A stretch of 64,000 nucleotides of DNA from Gordionus sp. m RMFG-2023. Taxonomy: Eukaryota > Nematomorpha > Gordioida > Chordodea > Parachordodidae. Both the position numbers and the translations under genes were made by a program. Each line of letters opens with the position of its first letter. The stretch's first letter is position 1. The notes beneath the pieces were generated by a model that saw only the letters and a program-made list of their open reading frames with translations, was not told where the DNA came from and did no database searches. The stretch covers positions 25,707,366 through 25,771,365 of the forward strand of contig NC_088777.1 in the NCBI RefSeq assembly GCF_954871325.1, read 5' to 3'. Of the stretch, positions 24,968-35,784 are shown piece by piece.

Positions 24968-26086
24968 CAGTGGCGTATCCAGGATTTTCTTATGGGGGGG
25001 GTTTGGGGGGGGGGGCTTCGCCCCTAGCTGGCCTTCGGTCAGCTTTTGCCCGGCCTTTGGCCGTGTCTTATGTTTTAGCTTTTCTATTAAATTTTTCATA
25101 ATTTAATAATAATTATATATCTATTTTTAACTTTTATTTACTAATTCGTGCATATCGATATTACAAGCCTATTTTTTATTATTTTAAGTTAGATATGCTA
25201 TATTTAATAAAGTTTTTTTAAATATAAAGTTGAAATAAAGTTTAATGTCATTTTATTTTAAAATTTGCTTTAAAAGCTAGCCTCAGCTTAAATTCTCTTA
25301 CAATATAAGTAGAATAAATTTTTTTTTATTGTGCAAAGTGTATAAAATATTGACTAGAAAATAATTTAAAAAGTAAGTTTTTATAACTTCTATCAAATAC
25401 AATATTATCAAAAAGTTTATTAAACACTATAACTATAATGTAATTTTTAGTTTTCGTGTGGATGTTGCCAATTCATCTAGAATTTCGTTCGTCGTTGGAA
25501 CTAAATCTCTATGAATATTTAACATAGCTAATCCATTTAGCCGAGATTCTGAAATAGTACTTCGTAAAAATGTCTTCAGCCTTCTCAAGTTTGAAAATGT
25601 CCTTTTATTCGTGCATGTTGTAATAGGCAAACATGCAAGAATATAAAATAACTTCAAAATATCGGGAAATTGAGCCAACATGCTCAGACATATTTAAATT
25701 TTGTATATCTTCTGTTCTAAAGAAAAATGAAAAATATAAAATTAGATATTTATTAATAATTAAAATATTATTAAAAATAAATTCTAACTCACTAACTAAT
25801 AATTTTGAATTTCATAAAATAAATATATTTAATAATAAATTATATACCGTTTGATTTCAATATCTTTGTCTTTGACTAAAAATTTCTCCATTTTTTATTA
25901 ATATTTTTGTTAATGTACTCACAAGGAAAGGAAATTTAAAAAAAATTTATTTATAAAAAATAAGTTTTATGTTGGAAAATTGATATTCAAATATTTGTAA
26001 AATTTTTATTAGCTTAAAATGTTATTTATGAAAACAGTCAAATTTGCGATGGGGGGGATTCCCTCCCCCCATTGGTTACGCGCCTA
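24968..26086 (-). mobile_element. hAT element, 1.1 kb, CAGTGGCGTA family
   Basis: Ends CAGTGGCGTATCC and GGTTACGCGCCTA form imperfect TIRs, with an exact 8-bp target duplication ATTTAATT (24960-24967 and 26087-26094). G-rich and C-rich runs follow the TIRs. Inside is a transposase C-terminus on the minus strand. The family is the same as the hAT at 50765-52438. Confidence 0.85.
25433..25681 (-). pseudogene. hAT transposase C-terminal dimerisation domain
   Basis: The frame contains LPITTCTNKRTFSNLRRLKT followed by a FLRSTISESRLNGLAMLNIH stretch, the hAT dimerisation signature (TxxNxRxFSxLRRLKTxLRS..RLxxLAMLNIHRD) of ZMYM1-like hAT proteins. Only this last part of the transposase remains; the catalytic core is absent from the 1.1-kb element, so it depends on other copies. 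The ATG at its start is probably not the real start. Confidence 0.8.
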
Positions 26087-26094
26087 ATTTAATT

Positions 26095-26427
26095 AATTTT
26101 TTGATGAAAGAAGAGTTATTTTTTTATAGGATAATTTATGAAAAATTATATTCATTATTATATTATTCGCGATTAGAAATTAACTTGAGATAAAAAATGA
26201 TACTCTAAATAGTTTAGATTTTAAATTAAGAATATAGCCATTAGCGACGATGCACTTATATATTTTCTTAAATTGAAATAAAATATTTGATATTTTTAAA
26301 TATTTAAATTAAATAAAATTTCTATAATTATATCTGGAGAATTCATATTACGATGGAGCGTTGTTTAATCTTTCATATATGAAATATCCAGCTAAAAATA
26401 TTTGGTTAAAATTACTATGATAAAGGT
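26095..26427. other. AT-rich interval, nothing recognised
   Basis: No coding or repeat signal was seen between the two hAT elements. Confidence 0.5.
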
Positions 26428-26773
26428 TAGAGGTCTGCAAACCCCGACTCAATAGGAAACTCAATCTAACCAACCCGACTTTGGCTAACTTAGGTAGGTC
26501 GGATTATTGTTGATAATTTTTTTAGGTAAGTCGGTTTGGGTCTGGTTTGATTTTTTTGTTATAATTTTGAATTTAATCAATGTATTAATAAATAATGGTT
26601 TGATTGAATTTTATTTTACCATTTTATTCACTTTTAGATTATACCTTACAGCAAACTAAATAAATTAGAATATTTTTTATATTTTTATTTTCCTGTCGGG
26701 TTGGTTAGGGTCAAGAAGATCATTTTCTTAATACGGGTCGGGTTAGATTGAAATTTTTTATGCAGGTCTCTTA
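26428..26773. mobile_element. hAT MITE, 346 bp, GGGTCGG-word type
   Basis: Ends TAGAGGTCTGCAAA and TGCAGGTCTCTTA form TIRs close to the CAGAGACCTGCAG type. Flanks ATAAAGGT and GTAAAAGT match at six of eight positions. AACCCGAC / GGGTCGGGTTAG words lie just inside both ends. Confidence 0.7.
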
Positions 26774-27487
26774 GTAAAAGTAATGTTGAAAATCACCATA
26801 TTTTGATAGCATAAAAATAATTTTAAAAAATAGCGCTCTATCGCTTAGGCTATAAAAAAACTAGCGTACTATAACAAGTCTGTAACTGTCACTTCCCAAA
26901 GAGCAAGATGCAAAAAAATCTAAAAATGCATTGATAATAACGTTTAAAACAATTAATATAGCATAAGATTCAAACCGGTTCACATACCATTTTAGAGGTC
27001 CAGGTGACAATTTTTAAGAATTCGGTTTATTTCGAAAAATAATAATGGGTTATGAGGTCAGATTCTGTTTTTATCCCTGATTACATTTTGTCTCTACATC
27101 ATATACCCACGAAATTTCTCTACATAATATCTTCTTTCTACGAATCAAACTTTTCCATTAGGAATATTTAAATTTTGAGGATAATTTTTGATGAAATCAT
27201 TCCTAATATACCTTCCTTTAGAGTAAATTTGAAACCGACGAATATAACCTATATATTTTTTATTAAAGATTTTTTAAAGACTGAATTAAGACAATCAATA
27301 TATTGGGGATTTCGAGAAAATTGCTAGTTATTATTATTTATATTTTATTTGAACTGAAAAGCGAGTTCGGCCGATTAAGAAATCACAATTTTTCTAGAGT
27401 TGTTCGATAAGCAAATTTTTTATTTTTAGTTAGTTAAACTTTGCATCATTTAGAGAATAGACATTTATAAAGGAACAAGTATGAAAT
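26774..27487. other. AT-rich interval, nothing firm
   Basis: A moderately mixed-composition stretch (about 26990-27240) has no long frame and no recognised motif. It may be intron if the flanking candidate exons are real. Confidence 0.4.
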
Positions 27488-27902
27488 ATGGAAATATATT
27501 ATAATTTAAACTCGAATGGCAAGTTGTGGATATCGATGGGCAAAAACGTTCAACTTTTAGCGAAGAGGCACGCTCTCTTTCGGTTCTTAAACAGCGTTTC
27601 CTCATATGAAAATTTTTCCATCGAGGGAATAATCAGGGTTTTATTAAGCGGCTTCACCAAGTTAACCCTCGATTCCTTGAAAGCCCAATCTGCACCGATG
27701 GGAAAATACTCCAATATTCCCATGATATCCAACCTCGATAGGATTTACGCAGGTGAAACAAGGAATGGCAATTACAATCAGGAATTCAACGATTTCGGAA
27801 ACCAAGGTCAGAGTAAAAACCGTGACAAAGATACCTTCTTTTTGGATAATTATAGCTTAATATCTACTACTCCCAAACCGCCAAAACTTATCTTCAAATC
27901 GA
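27488..27902 (+). CDS. Candidate host exon, ectodomain of a membrane protein
   Basis: A frame with clearly raised GC at third codon positions compared with its surroundings. It includes LAKRHALFRFLN, SLKAQSAPMGKYSN and the threonine/proline-rich end STTPKPPKLIFKS. Two N-glycosylation sequons are visible (ENFS, DNYS). The real exon may start at 27524 after an AAG acceptor, in phase with the exon ending at 24089. A donor GTATTA at 27903 leaves one base that completes a codon with the acceptor at 35633. I recognise no family. Function unknown; an extracellular domain is inferred from sequons, stalk-like end and the following transmembrane exon. Confidence 0.5.
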
Positions 27903-27989
27903 GTATTATTTTATTTTATTTTCCTTCCTATCCATCTCTTTCTCATTTTTTTAATATTTCTTTTCTTTGATAATTTGGTTTAAAATAAA

Positions 27990-28260
27990 CGATAATTATA
28001 ATTATTTTTTATAAAGCATTTTATCTCGATACCATATCAATGCTATACTTTAATCGCGACTGAATTTTATAGCGAGATTTTTATCGTGAAATTCTACGAT
28101 GACAATATCTCGATTTTTTTTACGAAACCTTTAAAGCGAATACATTACTTAAAAACTTTTATCGCGGAAATTTATAGCAAGGTCATTATCGCGAAGACCA
28201 TATAGCGAAAACTACTTCGCGATGATATTATAGCGAATTTAATATCGCGATAATTGCTAA
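27990..28260. repeat. TATCGCGA word tract
   Basis: Repeated TTTATCGCG, TATAGCGAA and ATCGCGAT words lie in AT-rich spacer. A shorter relative lies at 34995-35112 (TAAAGCGCTCGCGATAAAG). It is built like the word tracts of the hAT MITEs, but no TIR was identified. Confidence 0.5.
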
Positions 28261-28521
28261 TAGTGACTATTTTTTTTGAAACATTTATTTTTATGATCAT
28301 ATTAATTGAATAATATGTTTTAAAAAATAGGTACGATAAAGTTTTTATTTTTCTTTTAGCATTAATAAATTTATATATTGTTTATTACTCTAAATCTTAG
28401 TTTATAAGAATCACGCACAGTTACTCAGGCTTTTATATTAATAATTGAAATCATTAGTTGACCTTTTACTGGCGAATTTGATATATGAATTGCGCCAATA
28501 TTTATTGTCTGATGAGTACTT

Positions 28522-29318
28522 TTTTTTTCTTTTTAGCTTTCACCTTTTCTGGTGGTAAGCTCCTTCACTTATCTATTATAATATTAATCTTGCTATCTAT
28601 TTTTATCTTTGTATTTCTGATCGATTTCATTTGTATCGATCACCGGTGTATCATTTTTGAGGCCAAAGTATCTTGAACTCCCACCGGTGTATGAAATCAG
28701 TATCGACCAGATATCCTCCCTGAGTATTCCCAACACGGAGTTATCAAATCGACAGATATCCCAATCCTGATCTCCCAATATTTGTATTTCTGATCGATTT
28801 CATTTGTATCGATCACATCACGAGGCCAAAGTATCTTGATCTCCCCCACCGGGGAATCAAATCAATATCGACCAGATATCCCACCTGAGTATTCCTCAAA
28901 CTGAATTATCAAATCGACAGATATCCCAATCCTGATCTCTCCCACTGGTATCAATATCGATGGATATCCCACCGGAGTATCGTTTTCAAGTCCATTGTAA
29001 CTTGGTAGACAGACATTGAGCTTGAACGGCCCCCGAGGTCCCCATCATCCTAGCGCTGGCCAAGAAATCGTTATCATCTGACCCACTAGTTTAGCTGACC
29101 TTCTTTTTTGGTTTATTGGACAAGTATCCTAGCACCCGGCTGTCCAAGCCTGTCGGTGACCGGGGTGGCATTTCTCAGCTCAGAAATTTATCATATCATA
29201 TGTCTAAAGCCATACACCATCGAAGAAAAACCCGAAAATTTTTAGCTCCTTCCCAGGATTGAACCTGGGACCTTCGGTTTACAAGCCTTCATCACACACC
29301 ACTGCACCACCCCGGCGA
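28522..29318 (-). mobile_element. tRNA-headed SINE sharing the RTE LINE 3' end
   Basis: An exact 16-bp target duplication TGTCTGATGAGTACTT flanks it (28506-28521, 29319-29334). Read on the minus strand it starts with a tRNA-like head (A-box-like TGGTGCAGTGG, B box GGTTCAATCC at about 29253-29300). A ~175-bp body unit with TTTGTATCGATCAC and ACAGATATCCCAATCC follows, twice over. It ends with the tail that also ends the LINE at 42306 (GAAAAGGTGAAAGCTAAAAA before poly-A). This fits mobilisation by the LINE machinery. Confidence 0.85.
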
Positions 29319-29334
29319 TGTCTGATGAGTACTT

Positions 29335-29880
29335 AATATTTATAAATTCATTAATCAGTTTTGCCAGCCACTAACCTAAAACAGAGTTATAAGCTAAATA
29401 GAAACTGTAACATTACTCATTAGACTTATGATTTTACGATTTATAGATATTTTTTTTTCTTTTTTGTTTACTTGGATATATATAATATTAGTTATATTTT
29501 CAAAAAAAAAAATAGGAATTTGAATCTAATATTAAGATGCAGACTTAAATACAAAGTTGGCCAAACTTTGGCAAGAACTAATTCTGAATCTTAAGAATAT
29601 ATTTAATCTTTAATTACAATACATGGAGGTTAGTGCTTCAACATATATTATTTTTTCCCCCTTAATTACACAGAATTAAAACTACCTGAAGTAATTTTTA
29701 CTGAATTACCAAAAGATTATTTTGCTAAGTAAAAATTTTAATTTTCTCAGAATTGAATTTCTAAGAAAATATAATATATCGCTCAGAAATTTTTCCTATT
29801 TTTTTTTATCTTTAAATGCATAATCATGTTTTTTTGAGTTTTGAAATTAATCATTAATATGTCGTTTGGGTTTTTGTCAT
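29335..29880. other. AT-rich interval, nothing recognised
   Basis: No gene or repeat signal. The 72-codon frame on the minus strand at 29783-30001 overlaps the start of the next repeat array and is not convincing. Confidence 0.5.
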
Positions 29881-30660
29881 GAAGGAGTGGCGGTAAACAT
29901 TTTTCTAAAAAATATCTAGGCAAGGGTATCATATGGGAGCTAATAAAATGATTTTGAGTACTATTGAAATTACCCATCACGCTATCTATGCCTTGGGTCA
30001 AGGCTTGGAGAGATTTAAATTTATTTTACAAGATATCCGACAAGGACATCAAATGAAAGCGAATAAAGATATTTTTTGAATGCTATTTTATAACTCTAGG
30101 TTTTTTGATCTAGCTCATGATTGGGGTAGAGAGGCGGTGTAAAATCCTACTCTAATAAATCTCTAGTAGAGTATTAAATGAAAGCTATTTAAAAAGATAT
30201 ATTTAATTCATAGTTACAGTCACTTTGTTTCAATTCTGAGTCTGGTTAGGGGGACGGGAAAAGTAAAATATATATAACAATATTTCCACATGGGTATCAA
30301 ATGAAAGGTAATAAAAGTATGTATTTACATTGTACTCATCTCGATGTTTTTACGGTAAATCTGAGGGAGGGGGTGGGGATAAAATTAGAGCATAATATTT
30401 CTACATAAATCTCAAAATAAAATATCTTTCGACTGTTTTTTAATCATCTCCATCACTACAAATCATGAGGAGGATCAAATTTTTAAAAGCTTTTTTAAAA
30501 CATATCTTCGCATAGAGGGGGAGGGGAATTATGACAACCTTTTTTAACATTTTAAACATGGGCATCATGTAAAAGATTTATAAAGTAATTGTTTAAAATT
30601 GCTCTACCAAAGCCGATCTATCTGGGGTGGGGTTATAATATAATATTTTGTTTTGTTTTT
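29880..30660. repeat. Old ~120-bp tandem array with ATCAAATGAAAG boxes
   Basis: Boxes like GGTATCAAATGAAAGGTAAT start at about 29925, 30043, 30168, 30291, 30408 and 30560. Each is followed about 70-90 bases later by a G-rich run (GGTTAGGGGGACGGG, GGGAGGGGGTGGGG, GAGGGGGAGGGG). Units are well diverged. No coding frame spans them. Confidence 0.65.
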
Positions 30661-31309
30661 GGTCTTATTAAAGCTTACATATTTTTAAAATATAATAAAA
30701 ATTAATAAATAATTAATTTAGTATGATTGTATGATTTAAAAATTGATATTTTAGATAAATAAATTATAACTATTAAAAAAAGGTAATGACAAAATTTTTT
30801 TTAAAATTTTTATACGTCTAGTTGATGCCATTTCCTTATGTTATATATAATAAATAGTTTTACCATCTTTCCCCTTTATTCCGGAGTCCTATAAATTGAC
30901 AAAAATTAGGATATCTTAGCTTTTAAAAATGATTTGTTCTACCTAGATAAAAATGCCTCAAAAACAAATTAGTACAGATGCCTTGACCAAGATAAGATAT
31001 ATTTAAATGTCGCATACAACTTACAAAAAAAGATAATTAAGAAATACATTATCATTCCAAAATTTCAATCGAAATGGAGACCAAAAATTCAATTAAGAAT
31101 GAAGCCTTGATTAATACTATGGAAACTTCTTTATTGTAGAAAAACACATATCCAATTAAGTGATTTGATTTCAATGGCGACCTTGACCTAATCTCGTGAA
31201 GCGTATAATTCACAGAATACGGCAAATATGAGAATTTCGTACTAAATACTTGACCCGTTGCCAGGCATCCCGATATTGGAACATCTTTATTTTCTTGATC
31301 TGGAACATT
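30661..31309. other. AT-rich interval, nothing recognised
   Basis: No coding signature. A 111-codon minus-strand frame (31052-31387) runs into the following GGTTCGGG tract and so is partly repeat read as protein. Confidence 0.45.
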
Positions 31310-31904
31310 TTCTACGGGATTCGAACCCGGAATTTTTGCCCGGGTTCGGTTTAAGGTTAAAAAAATATGTGGGTTCGGTTTAGGCAAATATTTTTGAATC
31401 TGGGTTTGGTTCTGGGTTCAGCTCGGGTTTAAGAATTTTTGAATTGATAAAAAAAAATATTCTATTATTATAATAAATTAAAAAATACATAAATTCGGCA
31501 TAAAAAATTAATTATTTTATTTATAGGCAAAATATAGTTAAATATACAAAGCATAGTCATGTATAGATTTAAAAATTTTTATTTAGACGTTTTCTTTAAA
31601 TTAACAATATCCAATATAATAATTTTTAATTTGACTTGTTCACTTTCATTTTCCTCTAATTAATAATCTTTTAGAATAAGTTAAAAATTAAAAATAAATG
31701 GCGTAAATGAATTTAATTGTTTAAAATTTATTAACATTCCAATAGGAATCTTTGAGAATAAATTTAAAAAAATTTAAAAATGGAGTAAATGAATTAAGTT
31801 GTTAAAAATTTATTAACACTTCACTTAATTGGTTTGAAAATATTATAAATTGTCAAGTAAATTTTTAATATATTTACAATTATACAAATATTTTATATTA
31901 ATTT

Positions 31905-33631
31905 CAGAGACCTGCAGCCCCGGCCCTAAATTTTTTTTAAACATATCCGGGCCGGGCCTAAAAAATTTTTTTTAAAATATATCCGGGCCGGGCTTAAGTT
32001 TGTTAAACCCGGGCCGGGCCTTAATATTTTTTATAAAAATTTTTACATTATGAGTTAATGGTTATAAGATTATATTATATTATAGTTATGATTAATATAA
32101 TATTGGGTGATGGTTAACACTACCTAACAACCCACAGATCGATCTAATTATTAATTTCCTGCAAATTTATTCAAAGTATTAATATATTTTTTTATAATTC
32201 ATATCTAAATTTTTACAACATATTTTACCAAAACAATCAAATAAAGGAATATCTTAAATAAGCCCCAATATTCAAGTATTATTTATATATTTTTTTATAA
32301 TTCATATCTAAATTTTTAGAATATATTTTACCAAAACAATCAAATAAAGGATTATCACTTCTTAAAGTTTGTAATTGATTTTACTTAATATAAAGCATTT
32401 TTTAATTGAAAAATTTGTTTAACACAAGTATCATTTTATTTCTCTTTTTCTCTGTCCCAAATTCAAGCAATTACGTATGTAGTCAGGGACAGATCGCAAA
32501 ATGACGGAAAACTATATAAAAGATTATATTAAATTACAAGAGGCTCAGGAAGTAAATGAAATACCATCGACCAGTCAAATTACGACTGTTGTTAAACAAA
32601 CTGAATCGTTTTATGATAAATGGGGCGATGGTAATTCTGGTAATATGTCAATACCCGATGATGAATATTATAATTACATAAATAATAGATAAAACATTTA
32701 AGGTGGATAATTTGTTAGAGTGGTGGGCGGCTCATCAAAGCGAATTTCCAATTTTAGCAAAATTGGCAATTCCTGCTTTAGTGAGCGGAATTTTTCCACT
32801 ACTGGGAGAATTCCTGAAGAAAGAAGAAGTAATCTTCAACCTTAAAAGGTAGATATGCTTCTCTTTCTTCATGATAATTTGTGAATTTTTAATATCTTTC
32901 TTGAGTATAGGGTTTCGTCAATCATGCTGGTTTTTTACTTTGCAAACTGTCAAATATTTATTGCAATTATTATATTTACCTTGAGTCATGAAAGTTTTTA
33001 ATCAACATTTTTCATTATTTTTTTTTACAATATTATATAATACAATTATCTTCTTTTGTTAAAAATTTATATTATAAAATAAATTATATTAATATTGTGC
33101 AATTAGATTATATTTTCAAAATACTATTTAATGCATTTTTTTAAATAGCGATTTATTTTTATTTTATAAATTAAATAGTAAATTAAATACAATATATTAT
33201 ATTCTCAAAATATTTTCCATTTTTATAAATTAAATATTAGTTTTATTTTTTTTAAATGTAATATAAAATATAGTATATGACAAATATTATTACCATTTTT
33301 ATGAATATTAGTTTTATTTTTATAAATGCAATATAAAATATAGTATATGCTCAAAATATCCATTTTTATAAATAACAGTTTTATAATTTTTATAAATTCA
33401 ATATAATATTCTCAAAATATTAGCTTTTTACATGTATTTTTTAAATAATAAGCGATAATACTCGCTGAAAAATATGGTAAAATACCTCATAGGTGAATTT
33501 TTGTATATACCAGGTCGTATATAATTTTAAAAAATTCCGAGCCGGGCCTGAAATTTTTAAATCCGGGCCGGGCCGTAAAAAATTTTTTTTAAAGGGCCGG
33601 GTCGTGCAAATGGTACCTCTGCAGGTCTCTG
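31905..33631 (+). mobile_element. hAT transposon, 1.7 kb, CAGAGACCTGCAG family
   Basis: Perfect TIRs CAGAGACCTGCAG / CTGCAGGTCTCTG and an exact 8-bp target duplication ATTAATTT (31897-31904 and 33632-33639). CCGGGCCGGGCCT words lie inside both ends. A ~115-bp direct duplication (about 32163-32235 and 32280-32352) precedes transposase remnants. Likely parent family of the MITE at 16481-16759. Confidence 0.92.
32501..32872 (+). pseudogene. hAT transposase C-terminal part, frameshifted
   Basis: A short frame (32501-32692) ends in an acidic stretch DEYYNYINN. After a break, 32714-32780 reads NLLEWWAAHQSEFPILAKLA, the WW...FPxLAxLA block just before the hAT dimerisation domain. From about 32782 the next frame reads SERNFSTTGRIPEERRSN and then VDMLLFLHDNL, the dimerisation signature (SERxFSxxGRIxxERRS..L). 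There is thus a frameshift at about 32780 and at least one stop, so the gene is dead. The catalytic core is not seen. Confidence 0.8.
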
Positions 33632-33795
33632 ATTAATTTAAACTACACTGAACCCGGTTAAATCCGAGTTCAAATAAAATTCCCGGGCTCGGTTTGGGGT
33701 TTTGAAAATTTTATAATCGGGGTTCAGGTTCGGTTCGGGTTCATATGTTTTTCCCCAAAACCCGGGCTTTCTTCTCCGGGTACTAGTTTGGTTTG

Positions 33796-34182
33796 AATGA
33801 TTTTCTATTTATATTTATTTTAAAAAATCCTGATTCCTTTTAATTCCATTTTATTAGAAAAAAATCAGTAAATGTTTCAAATTGAGTAGAAACGTTTAGC
33901 GCTATTTCTTCTAAAAATGCTGTTATTTAAGGTGAACTGGTATTTATTTTTAAAAAATGGGGAAAAACAAAAAATTATTTCTTTCTTTCTTAGAGAAAAG
34001 AGAAGACTATAGAATTTTTGTTTTCATATTCATTTGTGCTCAAATTTAATCATTCATGGTCCTGCATTAAGACACCGGAGACTCATACAAGTATAAAATC
34101 AATTTTATTTTAAAATTTCTTACAATATTGATAATTATTTGTAAAGTATAAATCTTATAATTATTTATATAGCTACTAATGG
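33796..34182. other. AT-rich interval, nothing recognised
   Basis: No coding, repeat or RNA signal recognised. Confidence 0.5.
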
Positions 34183-34443
34183 AGAATAAAGATTATCAAG
34201 CAGCATTAATTTTATTTGAGCCATCTAACGTTGAGAATCAAAGTAAGGAGGATTGTAGAGATAATTAATCTTAGTGCTAGAAAGTTATAATCTTAAACAA
34301 CCAGAGAGTTTGAATCCCATAGAGAAGGAGTTTATATTAATGAAATATGTGATATCAAAAAACTATTGGAGATCAAATACCAGAGGGAATGTCAAAATCT
34401 TCAAATGAATTATAGTTATTATTATATCAGAAAGCTATATCCA
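34183..34443 (+). CDS. Possible small host exon pair, unrecognised
   Basis: An ATG after TTATATAG begins MENKDYQAALILFEPSNVEN. A possible donor CAAA|GTAAGG near 34242 and an acceptor AACCAG near 34302 would define a ~60-bp intron, after which two different frames stay open (one through NPIEKEFILMKYV, one through YIRKLYPCALC). GC is slightly raised. The choice of frame cannot be made by eye and no family is recognised. It could also be transposon-derived. Confidence 0.25.
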
Positions 34444-35632
34444 TGTGCATTATGTAAAAATAATAATTGTTAAGCATATAAAAAATGTGATATCAATTTC
34501 TATGGAATTTTTTTTTAAATATATCATATTAGACATTATATATAATTTACATTTCAAGTTTTATTGGGTTCCTATAAATTATTATTAAATGAGATTCCCT
34601 TTTATATTTACATAAAATTTAAAAAAATGAACTTAGAAAATTTAAAAAAATTACTTAGCAAAATCTTTTATGATTTTCAAAAATAAGCTGAAAAAATCAG
34701 TAAAAATTCGAAGAATTTCTAAATATTTTTAAAATGTACATTTAAGCATATTTTTAAAATTTATTTGGGGGCGGGGAAGGGGGCGTACATTTATAGAGGT
34801 AAAAACAAACCAAAATGTTTTCGTACTTACAACTATGAATCATCAGATAAATTTTACATGCTTACTTAATAGATAATAAATAATAAAAGATCCTTAAAAC
34901 ATTTCTCGTTTATGATTTAAGAAACGTTGATAGGTAAATTAATATTGAATATGTTGTTTTCCCTAAAATAAATGCATTCTCAATATATTTGTTGTATTGC
35001 GGTAAAGCGCTCGCGATAAAGACTTCGCGCAAATACTTTGCTTTTAAAAATTCTCTATAAAGTGTCGCTATAAAATTCCTTAGCGATCAAAGTTTCGCAG
35101 ATTTGACCTGATATGTCTTATCTCTTAATATTTCATTTCAAATTTGTAAAGCATCATTTTTAACCTACTATAATATTTAAAACGAGTTTGAAATGCTACA
35201 CTTTAAGTATTGAAATGAAACTTTGCGAGGCAAAATGCTAGGGCAATAAATTAAAAGGAAATTTTAACAAATTTAATGAAATAAATTATAGGAGATTAAT
35301 CTTCATTTTCAAATCTATTTTTTAAGTAATATTTTTTTTAAAAAAATAATTAAATTTAACTACTTATGCAAATGATTTTTATTTGATTAACCAATATATT
35401 ATTGATTTATTTCGCCCACTTCAATTCTTCTTTATAATTCATTTTTCCTGTATTGATTGATTTTTTTTTGGAAGATGATTAAGTTTGAGTATCGATTTTT
35501 TCCATTATATCTTTTATTATGAAGATGAAATGGAAAGAAACAATACCACAACTTATATAATTTTCTCCCAGATTTAAATAACTTTTTAATGAAGCTATTC
35601 AACGAAAATAAATATATAATATATAAATACAG
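34444..35632. other. Intergenic or intronic AT-rich DNA with GCGATAAAG words
   Basis: 34995-35112 carries GCTCGCGATAAAG, TCGCTATAAA and TAGCGAT words related to 27990-28260. The rest shows nothing recognised. If 27903 and 35633 are partner splice sites, this is the last part of a 7.7-kb intron. Confidence 0.4.
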
Positions 35633-35784
35633 AAACGATGATGAGTATAATTGGATTCATCTGCGTGTTATTAGTGACCTTCACGTTTTTCTGTGTCGCT
35701 TTCATGAGGTCTCACCTCTCCAGATACTTCGCTTCCGCCTCTCCGATCATGGTTTGGCAACATAAGAAGAGTAGGAAGAAATAA
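35633..35784 (+). CDS. Candidate last exon: transmembrane helix and basic tail
   Basis: After the acceptor AAATACAG the frame reads MMSIIGFICVLLVTFTFFC and on to VAFMRSHLSRYF, one strong hydrophobic segment, then a tail of about 27 residues ending QHKKSRKK and stop TAA (35782-35784). AATAAA overlaps the stop. GC content is far above the flanks, as expected for coding sequence. The phase-1 acceptor fits the donor at 27903, so it may end the gene begun at 24.0 and 27.5 kb, making a type I single-pass protein. Read alone from ATG 35638 it would be a 49-residue membrane microprotein. Confidence 0.5.

Larger units (their letters stand above)
31310..33795. mobile_element. Outer GGTTCGGG-word element split by a hAT
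   Basis: GGGTTCGGTTT / CCCGGGTTCGG words at 31318-31440 recur at 33641-33790 on the other side of the hAT at 31905-33631. The outer edges (CTACGGGATTCGAACCC and, reversed, CTAGTACCCGGAGAAG) are loosely alike. This fits an older word-tract MITE into which the hAT inserted. Exact ends are uncertain. Confidence 0.4.

Noticed and set aside
27550-27732. Minus-strand frame opposite the 27.5-kb exon
   Set aside because: Complement of the better-supported plus-strand frame, which has sequons, a plausible donor and GC-biased third positions.
31300-31345. tRNA-like B box (GGATTCGAACCCGG on the plus strand)
   Set aside because: It is part of the GGTTCGGG word tract. No A box, stem pairing or SINE body goes with it.
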